Below, piece by piece: positions 33,320 to 40,724 of a DNA stretch of 64,000 bases. Position 1 is the first letter of the stretch; each line of letters begins with the position of its first letter. The translations under genes were made by a program, and so were the position numbers. The notes below the pieces were generated by a model. The model was not told where the DNA came from, did not search any database, and saw nothing but the letters and a program-made list of their open reading frames with translations. The DNA lies in contig DATJHI010000039.1 of NCBI GenBank assembly GCA_035493955.1, forward strand, positions 1 through 64,000. Direction: 5' to 3'. The stretch is from NCED01 sp035493955. Its GTDB lineage: Bacteria > Pseudomonadota > Alphaproteobacteria > Caulobacterales > Caulobacteraceae.

Positions 33320-34371
33320 CCGTCCGTCCGAAGACAGCCACGGATCGGTTTCGCCGGTTGCTGGCCGGGACCGTGCTCGCGACGGCGCTCGGCCTCGCCG
33401 GCTGCTCCGGCGCCGGCGGGACCGGCGGATCGGTGCGCTTCGCCCAATCCGACAGCCTGGGGGCCAACTATGTCGTGACCCAGATCGGCATCGCCGCGGT
33501 CAAGGCGCTCGGCTACCGCGTGAGCCTGTCGACGGTGAATACCACCATGTTCTTCTTCGCCGCCGCCCAGGACGATCTCAACCTCAGCATGGACATCAAC
33601 TTCCCGCAGCAGGAGCCGGGATTCCGCAAGGTGGCGGACCGGGCCATGCTGGTCGGCGAGGGCCTGATCCGCGGCGGCGGCGTCAACGGCTACATGATCG
33701 ATAAGAAGACCGCCGACGCCTACAAGATCATCTCCCTCGCCCAGATGCGCGACCCCAAGATCGCCGGCCTGTTCGGCCGCGACGGCAAGGCCGACCTGAT
33801 CAATTGCGACGCGAGCTGGAGTTGCGGCAAGGTGGTCGACTACCAGCTCGACAAATTCGGCCTGCGCGGCACGGTCACCTCGGTTCGGGGGAAATACGAG
33901 GCGCTGATGGTGGAGGCGGTGTCGCGGGCGAGGCGTGGCGAACCGACCTTCTTCTACGCCTGGAGCCCCTCCTGGATGAACAAGGTCCTGACTCCCGGCA
34001 AGGACGTGGTCTGGCTCCCGACGCCTTTCGACGCCCTGCCCGCCTCGGTGCCCAACACAGGCTCGGCCCTGGTGCCGAATGTCGAGGGCTGCGCCGGCGG
34101 CGCCAATCCCTGCCGCATGGCCATGTCGGCCTGGAACTACACTTCCGTCGCCAACAAGGACTTCATCGCCGCCCATCCGGACGTACGGATCCTGCTCGAG
34201 CAGATGTCCTTCCCGCTCGCCCAATGGTCGGCCTGGGAGGAAGCGATCAGTCGCGACGGCGGCAGCGACCGCGCGATCCGGAAACTGGCCGATGCATGGA
34301 TCGGCGCCCATCGGGCCGAGTTCGATGGCTGGATCGCCAAGGCGCGGGCCCGTGCGGCGCCCCACGTCTGA
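33316..34371 (+). CDS. Substrate-binding lipoprotein of the betaine-type ABC transporter (ProX/OpuAC-like)
   Basis: 351-residue binding protein. The N-terminus is a lipoprotein signal (ATALGLAG then C, lipobox LAGC near residue 30). Core features: FAQSDSLGANYVVTQIG, LNLSMDINFPQQ, a Cys pair in NCDASWSCGKV, FFYAWSPSWMN, VWLPTPFDALP and AMSAWNYTSVANKDFI. Several tryptophans and tyrosines would suit an aromatic cage for a quaternary amine. Its stop is only 24 nt from the convergent aminotransferase gene. Substrate is not known; betaines of N-heterocycles would fit the neighbouring enzymes. Confidence 0.88.
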   Translation: MTVRPKTATDRFRRLLAGTVLATALGLAGCSGAGGTGGSVRFAQSDSLGANYVVTQIGIAAVKALGYRVSLSTVNTTMFFFAAAQDDLNLSMDINFPQQEPGFRKVADRAMLVGEGLIRGGGVNGYMIDKKTADAYKIISLAQMRDPKIAGLFGRDGKADLINCDASWSCGKVVDYQLDKFGLRGTVTSVRGKYEALMVEAVSRARRGEPTFFYAWSPSWMNKVLTPGKDVVWLPTPFDALPASVPNTGSALVPNVEGCAGGANPCRMAMSAWNYTSVANKDFIAAHPDVRILLEQMSFPLAQWSAWEEAISRDGGSDRAIRKLADAWIGAHRAEFDGWIAKARARAAPHV

Positions 34372-34395
34372 GGACGCGCCGCACGCAGATCATGT

Positions 34396-35772
34396 TCATG
34401 TCCCCAACACGGCATCGACGGCGCCGGCGGCGGCCTTGACGATGATGTCGGCCTGGTCGCGGGTCAGGCAGAACGGCGGGGCGAAGCCCAATATGTCGCC
34501 CTGGGGCATGGCCCGGCCGATGACGCCCCGTTCTAGAAGGGCGGCGGAAACCTGCGGCCCGATCTTCCGCGCCGGATCGAAAAAGACCCGGTCGTCCTTG
34601 TCGGCCACGAATTCCACGGCGGCCATCAGGCCATCGCCGCGGACCTCGCCTACGTGCCTGTGGCCCGCCAGCGCCTGGGCGAGGGCGTTGCGGAAATAGG
34701 CCCCGACCTCGCCGGCGTTCGCCACCAGGCCAAGCTCGTCGATCAGTTCGAGATTGGCCACGCCCGCGGCCGCGCAGATCGGGTGGGCCGAGTAGGTCCA
34801 GCCGTGTCCGAACGCGCCAAGCTGGTCGGCGCCCTGCATCAGGACCTGCCAGACCTTGTCGGAGACGATGACCCCGGAGAGCGGCGCATAGGCCGAGGTG
34901 AGGCCCTTGGCGATGGTGATCAGATCCGGCCTGATCCCATAGTGGTCGCTGCCGAACATGGTCCCAAGGCGCCCGAAGCCGGTCACCACCTCGTCGGCGA
35001 TCAGCAGGATGTCGTACCGGTTCAGGACGGCCTGGATCTTGTCCCAGTAGCCGGCGGGCGGCGGGATGATGCCGCCTGTGCCGAGGATGGGCTCGCCAAC
35101 GAAGGCGGCGATGGTGTCGGGCCCCTCGGCGAGGATCATCTCTTCGAGGGCGTCGGCGCAGGCCTGGGAGAACTGCTCCTCGTTCATCGACCGGTCGGGG
35201 CGGCGGAAGAAATAGGGCGCGTCGGTATGGAGGATCGGCTCTCTCGGCAGGTCGAAGGCCTTGTGAAAGATCTCCAAACCGGTCAACGACCCGGTCATCA
35301 CGCCCGAGCCGTGATAGCCCCGCCAGCGGGAGATGATCTTCTTCTTCCCGGGCCGGCCGAGAACGTTGTTGTAGTACCAAACGAGCTTGATGTTGGTCTC
35401 GTTGGCGTCGGATCCGGACAGGCCGAAATAGACCCGGCTCATGCCGGCGGGCGCCCGGTCGATGATCATCTTGGACAGGGTGACCGAGACCTCCGTGCCG
35501 TGTCCGACATAGGCGTGGTAGTAGGCCAGGTCGCGCGCCTGGGCGGCGATCGCATCGGCGATCTTCCGCTGGCCGTAGCCGACGTTCACGCAATAGAGGC
35601 CCGCGAAGCCGTCGAGACTGGTCCGTCCCTCGCGATCGGTGATGAAGACCCCCTCCCCCCCGGCGATGATGCGGTTCGGGGTTTCGCCGCGCGCATGGGT
35701 GGCCAGATGGGTCGAGGGATGGAAGAAGTGGTCGCGGTCCCAGGCGGCGAGGTCGTTGCTCCGGTCGAGCAT
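34396..35772 (-). CDS. Class III (omega-amino acid) aminotransferase
   Basis: 458-residue PLP enzyme, fold type I. The start region HPSTHLATHA is typical of omega-amino-acid:pyruvate and putrescine/GABA aminotransferases. Cofactor motifs: GLSGSDANETNIKLVWYY, YHGSGVMTGSLTG, IADEVVTGFGRLG, and the Schiff-base lysine in ITIAKGLTSAYAPLSG. It probably transfers the amino group of a GABA-like amine to pyruvate, giving alanine and a semialdehyde. The flanking semialdehyde dehydrogenase (35807) and alanine dehydrogenase (38145) fit as the next steps for both products. It lies 34 nt downstream of the dehydrogenase gene on the same strand. Confidence 0.88.
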   Translation of the reverse strand: MLDRSNDLAAWDRDHFFHPSTHLATHARGETPNRIIAGGEGVFITDREGRTSLDGFAGLYCVNVGYGQRKIADAIAAQARDLAYYHAYVGHGTEVSVTLSKMIIDRAPAGMSRVYFGLSGSDANETNIKLVWYYNNVLGRPGKKKIISRWRGYHGSGVMTGSLTGLEIFHKAFDLPREPILHTDAPYFFRRPDRSMNEEQFSQACADALEEMILAEGPDTIAAFVGEPILGTGGIIPPPAGYWDKIQAVLNRYDILLIADEVVTGFGRLGTMFGSDHYGIRPDLITIAKGLTSAYAPLSGVIVSDKVWQVLMQGADQLGAFGHGWTYSAHPICAAAGVANLELIDELGLVANAGEVGAYFRNALAQALAGHRHVGEVRGDGLMAAVEFVADKDDRVFFDPARKIGPQVSAALLERGVIGRAMPQGDILGFAPPFCLTRDQADIIVKAAAGAVDAVLGT

Positions 35773-35806
35773 GTGAGCTCCTTTTTTGAAGCGGGGTGGG
35801 CCGCGC

Positions 35807-37300
35807 TCAGGCGGCGGTGTCGAGGCAGAGGTATTTGAGCTCGGAAAAGGCCTCCAAGCCGTGGCGGGAGCCTTCGCGGCCGAGGCCAGATTGCTTCCAG
35901 CCGCCGAAGGGGATGGAGGCGCCGGTGATCTTCACGCGGTTGACCGCCACCATGCCGAAATCGAGGGCGCGGCCGAGCCTAAGCTGCCGGGCGCCGTTCT
36001 CGGTGACCACATAGGCGCAAAGGCCGTACTCCGTGGCGTTGGCGCGGGCGACGACCTCGGCCTCGCCGGCGAAGGCGGCGACCGCCGCGACCGGGCCGAA
36101 GGTCTCCTCACGCATGATCAAGGCGTCGTCGGGGACGTCGGCCAGCAGCGTCGGCTCGTAGAACAGGGGGCCGGCAGGATGGCGACGGCCGCCGGTCACG
36201 AGGCGCGCGCCCCGGGCCAGGGCGTCGGCCACGTGCTCTTCGACCTTGGCGACCGCGCGTTCATGCATGAGCGGGCCGATCTCGACGCCCGGAACCAGCC
36301 CGGCCCCGACCTTCAAGGCGGCGATCCGCTCGCCGAAGGCCTTGATGAAGGCGTCCAGCAGGCCGCGCTGGACGTAGATCCGGTTCGCGGCCAGGCAGTC
36401 CTGGCCTGAGGTCGCGAATTTCGCGTCGACGGCGATCTGCACGGCGCGCCGGAGATCGGCGTCGTCGAAGACGATGAGCGGCGCGTGGCCGCCGAGCTCC
36501 ATGACCAGGCGCTTCATGGTCGGCGCGCACTGGGCGGCGATCATCCGGCCAACGCCGGTCGAGCCGGTGAAGCTCATCGCCGCGACCCGCCGGTCCTCGG
36601 CGAGGCGCCCCACGATGGCGGCCGCATCGCCGGTCACCACGTTGACCACGCCGGGCGGGAAGCCGGCGCGTTCGGCCAGTTCGGCGAGGGCCAGGGCCGA
36701 GAGCGGGGTCTCCGACGAGGGATGGATCACCACCGTGCATCCGGCGGCCAGGGCCGCGGCGACCTTGCGGGTGATCATGGCGGAGGGGAAGTTCCAGGGC
36801 GTCACCACCCCCACAACCCCCAGCGGTTCGCGCCGCACGATCATCTCGGCCCCGGCAAGGTGGCTGGTGACGCTCTCCGCGTTGAGGCGCTTGCCCTCCT
36901 CCGCGTACCATTCGACGAAGCTGGCGGCGTAGTCGATCTCGCCGCGGGATTCGTCCAGGGGCTTGCCCTGTTCGAGGGTCATGAGCAGGGCGAGGTCTTC
37001 CCTGGCGGCCTCGATCAGCTCGCACCAGCGCCGCAGCAAGGCGCCGCGATCCTGAGGCAGACGTCCTCGCCAGTCGGCGAAGGCCCGTTCGGCCGCATCG
37101 ATCGCCTCGCCCGTCTGGTCGCGGTCGAGCGCGGCGACCCAGGCCAGGGTGCGGCCGGTCGCAGGATCGGTGAGCTCGAAACTCTTGCCGTCGCGGCCCA
37201 TCTCCCAGCGACCGTCGACATAGGCGAGATCGCGCAACAGGTGGCGATCCCGCAACTGGACGAGAGCCTCATGGTATTCCGGTCGCGCATAGGCCGCCAT
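35807..37300 (-). CDS. Succinate-semialdehyde dehydrogenase-like aldehyde dehydrogenase
   Basis: 497-residue ALDH of the GabD type. The segment VTPWNFPSAMITRK carries the oxyanion Asn; MELGGHAPLIVFDDADL the general-base Glu; and FATSGQDCLAANRIYVQ the catalytic Cys. The terminal GGWKQSGLGREGSRHGLEAF is also typical of SSADH. It shares an operon with the class III aminotransferase, the usual GabT-GabD logic of turning GABA-like compounds into succinate. Position 1 of the pathway-specific residues cannot be judged by eye. The third double-hairpin repeat lies upstream, between this gene and the Lrp gene. Confidence 0.88.
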   Translation of the reverse strand: MAAYARPEYHEALVQLRDRHLLRDLAYVDGRWEMGRDGKSFELTDPATGRTLAWVAALDRDQTGEAIDAAERAFADWRGRLPQDRGALLRRWCELIEAAREDLALLMTLEQGKPLDESRGEIDYAASFVEWYAEEGKRLNAESVTSHLAGAEMIVRREPLGVVGVVTPWNFPSAMITRKVAAALAAGCTVVIHPSSETPLSALALAELAERAGFPPGVVNVVTGDAAAIVGRLAEDRRVAAMSFTGSTGVGRMIAAQCAPTMKRLVMELGGHAPLIVFDDADLRRAVQIAVDAKFATSGQDCLAANRIYVQRGLLDAFIKAFGERIAALKVGAGLVPGVEIGPLMHERAVAKVEEHVADALARGARLVTGGRRHPAGPLFYEPTLLADVPDDALIMREETFGPVAAVAAFAGEAEVVARANATEYGLCAYVVTENGARQLRLGRALDFGMVAVNRVKITGASIPFGGWKQSGLGREGSRHGLEAFSELKYLCLDTAA

Positions 37301-37417
37301 CGGGATCCCCCTTTGTCGAGGGCTTCAGCCTAGGCTTCTTCCAGGGTGAGACGGTCCAAATGCAGGGGCGCGCGCAGACGATCTGTCCAAAATCGACCGC
37401 CGCCGCAGACAGATCGT

Positions 37418-37536
37418 CTAGAGCGGGATGCGAAAAAGCGGATGCCGGTTTTTCGCGTAAATCCCGCTCTAAATGCTTATAATCGATCACGTTTTATGAT
37501 TTTGGATTGATTCAATCCAAAATCATCGTGATCTAG
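37418..37536 (-). repeat. Double-hairpin dispersed repeat, copy 3 (inverted orientation)
   Basis: Reverse-complement relative of the tandem copies at 20949-21180: starts CTAGAGCGGGATGCGAAAAA and ends in AATCCAAAATCATCGTGATCTAG. Both hairpins are retained with several substitutions (GCCGGTTTTTCGCGTAAATCC, TGCTTATAATCGATC). Its end supplies the TAG stop codon of the Lrp gene. Confidence 0.83.
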
Positions 37537-38015
37537 GGCTGGGCGCGTCCGGCCAGCAGGGCCGGCGGCGGCGGCGCGTCCTTGATGGTCTTGGTCACCA
37601 CATAGGTGAAGTAGCGGGCGATGCCGAGATCCTGCTCAAGCAAGCCGTCTATCAGGCGTTGATAGGCGTCGATGCTGGGGGCCATGAACTTCAGGATGTA
37701 GTCCACCCCGCCGCCGACCGCCCAGCAGGCGACGATTTCCGGGACCGTCGCGACGACGCGCTCGAAGCGATCGAAATCGGTGGCCCGGTGGTTGGAGAGC
37801 GTCACCTCCATCACCACGCTGACGACCGGCGCGATGGCGCGCGGCGCGATGCGCGCGTGGTAGCCGGTGATGACGCCGGCCTTCTCGAGCCTGCGCAACC
37901 GCAACCAGCAGGGGGTGGGCGAAAGCCCTACCGCCTCGGCGAGCCCAACCTTGGTGATCCGGCCATCGCGCTGCACGGCCTCGAGAATCCGAAGATCAAT
38001 GGCGTCGAGCTTCAT
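37533..38015 (-). CDS. Lrp/AsnC-family transcriptional regulator
   Basis: 160-residue regulator. An N-terminal helix-turn-helix (LDAIDLRILEAVQRDGRITK then AEAVGLSPTPCWLRLRRLE) is followed by a RAM ligand-binding domain (VVSVVMEVTL, VAGVDYILKFMA-like strand VGGGVDYILKFMA). It lies 129 nt downstream of alanine dehydrogenase, a gene commonly controlled by an Lrp protein (AldR/BkdR type) responding to alanine. Its TAG stop is contributed by the double-hairpin repeat. Regulation of ald and the downstream aminotransferase unit is a sensible inference. Confidence 0.92.
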   Translation of the reverse strand: MKLDAIDLRILEAVQRDGRITKVGLAEAVGLSPTPCWLRLRRLEKAGVITGYHARIAPRAIAPVVSVVMEVTLSNHRATDFDRFERVVATVPEIVACWAVGGGVDYILKFMAPSIDAYQRLIDGLLEQDLGIARYFTYVVTKTIKDAPPPPALLAGRAQP

Positions 38016-38144
38016 GGCGGCTCTGGCGTCGCTCTGCCGGGGTTCAGGCGGCGTGCCGAAGAACGCCGCCCAGACGAAGAACCATAGCTCGGGCGCGGCG
38101 TCTCCCTTTCATCGGCATGTCCAAAGAAAAGGCCGTTCTCTGGA

Positions 38145-39260
38145 TCATGCGGCCAACGCCGTCGCCGGATCGGCGAACGGCAGGTCGAGACTCTCGGCGA
38201 CCGCGCGCGAGGTGAGCTTGCCCCTGTGGACGCTCAGGCCCGCGAGCAGGCCAGGATCGCGCAGCACCGCCGAAATCCCCTCGCTGGCCAGAGCCAGGCC
38301 ATAGGGCAATGTGGCGTTGTTCAAGGCGTAGCTCGAAGTCTTCGGCACCGAACCGGGCATGTTGGCGACGCAGTAGTGGATCACCCCGTCCACCTCGAAA
38401 GTGGGTTCGGCGTGGGTGGTCGGCCGGGACATCTCAAAGCAGCCTCCCTGGTCTATGGAGACGTCGACCAGCACCGCCCGACGCCGCATGAGCTTGAGCA
38501 TGGCGCGGCTGACCAGCTTGGGCGCGCTGGCGCCGGGGATGAGCACGGCCCCGACCACCACATCGGCCGACACGACCTCCTCCTCCAGCGCCTCGGCGGT
38601 CGAATAACGCGTGCGCACCCGGCCGCCGAAGACCTCGTCCAGATGGCGCAGCCGCGGGATCGAACGGTCGAGCATGGAGACCTCGGCCCCGAGCCCGAGC
38701 GCCATGCGCGCCGCCTGGACGCCGACGACGCCGCCGCCGACCACGACGACCCGGGCCGGCGCCACGCCCGGCACCCCGCCCAACAGCAGGCCGCTGCCGC
38801 CGGTGTAGCTCTTGAGCGCGGTTGCGGCCGCCTCGATGGACAGCCTGCCGGCGACCTCGCTCATCGGCGCAAGCAACGGCAGGCCGCCGGCCATGTCGGT
38901 GACGGTCTCGTAGGCGACCGCGGTCACGCCGGAGTCGAGCAGGCCGCGGGTCTGGGCGGGATCGGGCGCCAGGTGCAGGTAGGTGAAGAGGATTTGTCCC
39001 TCACGCAGCTGCGCCCATTCGCTCGGCTGCGGCTCCTTCACCTTCACGATCATGTCGGCCCTGGCGAACACTTCGGCCGCGTCGCGAGCGATCGCCGCCC
39101 CGGCCGCGACATAGACGTCGTCGCCGGCGCCGATGCCCGCCCCGGCGTTGGTCTCCACCAAGACCTCGTGGCCGCGGGCGACGTATTCCCGGACCGCGCC
39201 GGGCGTCAGCCCCACGCGGAACTCATGAGTCTTGATCTCCTTGGGCACGCCAACACGCAT
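38145..39260 (-). CDS. ald: Alanine dehydrogenase
   Basis: NAD-dependent interconversion of L-alanine with pyruvate and ammonia, 371 residues, the standard length. Motifs: MRVGVPKEIKTHEFRVGLTP, KVKEPQPSEW (catalytic Lys), LFTYLHLAPD (catalytic His), GVAPARVVVVGGGVVGVQAA (NAD fold), VDVSIDQGGCFE (catalytic Asp) and ANMPGSVPKTSSYALNNATL. Context explains its role: the aminotransferase of the cluster would produce alanine from pyruvate, and this enzyme recycles it, releasing ammonia. The upstream gene is the M20 amidohydrolase, 97 nt away. Confidence 0.96.
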   Translation of the reverse strand: MRVGVPKEIKTHEFRVGLTPGAVREYVARGHEVLVETNAGAGIGAGDDVYVAAGAAIARDAAEVFARADMIVKVKEPQPSEWAQLREGQILFTYLHLAPDPAQTRGLLDSGVTAVAYETVTDMAGGLPLLAPMSEVAGRLSIEAAATALKSYTGGSGLLLGGVPGVAPARVVVVGGGVVGVQAARMALGLGAEVSMLDRSIPRLRHLDEVFGGRVRTRYSTAEALEEEVVSADVVVGAVLIPGASAPKLVSRAMLKLMRRRAVLVDVSIDQGGCFEMSRPTTHAEPTFEVDGVIHYCVANMPGSVPKTSSYALNNATLPYGLALASEGISAVLRDPGLLAGLSVHRGKLTSRAVAESLDLPFADPATALAA

Positions 39261-39357
39261 TTTCGGTCTCCTGGAGCCTTCAACTGCAAAGACCGCCGGG
39301 CGGCCTCGCGGGGATATTCGTGGCGGAACGCCGGAGACGTCGACCGGCCTCCGCGGC

Positions 39358-40710
39358 TTACGGCCCCTTGGGCGGCGCCACCGACATGACAGCCAGGGTC
39401 AGGAGCGTGGCCCCGGTCTTGATCGAGGGTTCAGGGACCGGCGCGAAAAACGGGGAGTGGTTCGCGGGCGGCGGTTCGCCCCTGGCCTTGAACTCAGCGA
39501 GCGTTTTCGGATCCGAACCGCCGACCCAGAAGAAGATCGAATTCGGGATCCCCGCATTGACCCACTCCGAATAGTCTTCGGTGCCCGTTTGGCCGGCGAC
39601 CTCCTTCGGCACGAAGCCGACCTGGTCGCCAAAGGCGGCCGTCAGCGTCGGCTTGAGCCGTTCGGCGAGCTCCACATTGTTGACCACCGAGACGGCGCCG
39701 CCGCCGATCCGCTCGAACGTGGGCTCCGGCGCGTTGGCCATCGCCGCCGCCGTCCTGGCCGTGCGCTGCATGCCGCCCATGAACAGCGCGCGAACCTCCG
39801 GCGAGAGCGAGCGCATGGTCAGCTGCACCTCGGCCTGATCGGGGATGATGTTCCCCACCGTGCCGGCATGGAAGCTGCCGACCGAAATGACGCCGGGCTC
39901 GGCCGGCGGCTTCTCCCGGGCCACGATCATCTGGACATCGGTGACGAAGCGCGCGGCGATCACGATGGGGTCGATGGCGACGTTGGGACTGGAGCCGTGG
40001 CCCCCGCGCCCCTTGAAGGTGATCTTGAAAGTATCCGAATTGGCCGAGACGACGCCTTCCTTGACCCGAATCTCGCCGACCGGGCCCGGACCGATATGGG
40101 CGGCGAAGGCGTAGTCCGGCTTGCCGAACTTCGCGAACATCCCGGAGGCGAGCATCTTGGGCACGGCGCCGCCGATTTCCTCGGCCGGTTGACCGACGAA
40201 GATCACCGTACCGCTCCACCGGTCCTTGAGGGCGACCAGGGTCTTGGCGGTCGCCAGCCACCAAGCCATGTGGATGTCGTGGCCGCAGGAGTGGTCGACA
40301 AAGGTGGTCGCGCCGTCCGGCAGGGTCGTCTGGACCTTGCTGGCGTAGGGCAGCCCCGTCTTCTCCTCCATGGGCAAGGCGTCGAGCTCGGTGCGGACCA
40401 GCACGGTCGGCCCGGGACCGTTGCGATAGACCGCGACGATGCCGGTGCCGCCGCCGACCTTCTCGGCCACCTCGAAGCCGATCCCCCGCATTTCCTTGGC
40501 CAAGAGGGCTGCGGTGCGCACCTCGTAGAAGCCCAGCTCGGGGTGGCTGTGGATGTCCTTGTAGACGCTGTCGATGTGCGGATAGGCCTCCGCGAGCACC
40601 GCCTTGATCCTGGCCGTGTCGGCCGCCTGGACGGCGGCTGCCGGTCCTGCGGTCGCCAGGGCCAGCGCAACGAGCGGCAGGCCCAGAACCTGAGATCTGC
40701 GGAGTTTCAC
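39358..40710 (-). CDS. M20-family amidohydrolase/aminoacylase, exported
   Basis: 450-residue metal-dependent amidohydrolase related to IAA-amino-acid hydrolases and N-acyl-amino-acid amidases. It has an N-terminal signal peptide (GLPLVALALATAGPAAA), so it acts in the periplasm. Metal ligands: HSCGHDIHM (replacing the usual CGHDxH), GQPAEEIGGA and a C-terminal NHSPFF with His; the substrate domain contains GRGGHGSSPNVAIDP. The start is GTG 40710, 14 nt after the TonB receptor gene, so both are probably one transcript. A role in cleaving an amide-linked nutrient brought in by the receptor is likely. Confidence 0.87.
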   Translation of the reverse strand: MKLRRSQVLGLPLVALALATAGPAAAVQAADTARIKAVLAEAYPHIDSVYKDIHSHPELGFYEVRTAALLAKEMRGIGFEVAEKVGGGTGIVAVYRNGPGPTVLVRTELDALPMEEKTGLPYASKVQTTLPDGATTFVDHSCGHDIHMAWWLATAKTLVALKDRWSGTVIFVGQPAEEIGGAVPKMLASGMFAKFGKPDYAFAAHIGPGPVGEIRVKEGVVSANSDTFKITFKGRGGHGSSPNVAIDPIVIAARFVTDVQMIVAREKPPAEPGVISVGSFHAGTVGNIIPDQAEVQLTMRSLSPEVRALFMGGMQRTARTAAAMANAPEPTFERIGGGAVSVVNNVELAERLKPTLTAAFGDQVGFVPKEVAGQTGTEDYSEWVNAGIPNSIFFWVGGSDPKTLAEFKARGEPPPANHSPFFAPVPEPSIKTGATLLTLAVMSVAPPKGP

Positions 40711-40724
40711 GGAGGCCCTTTCCT

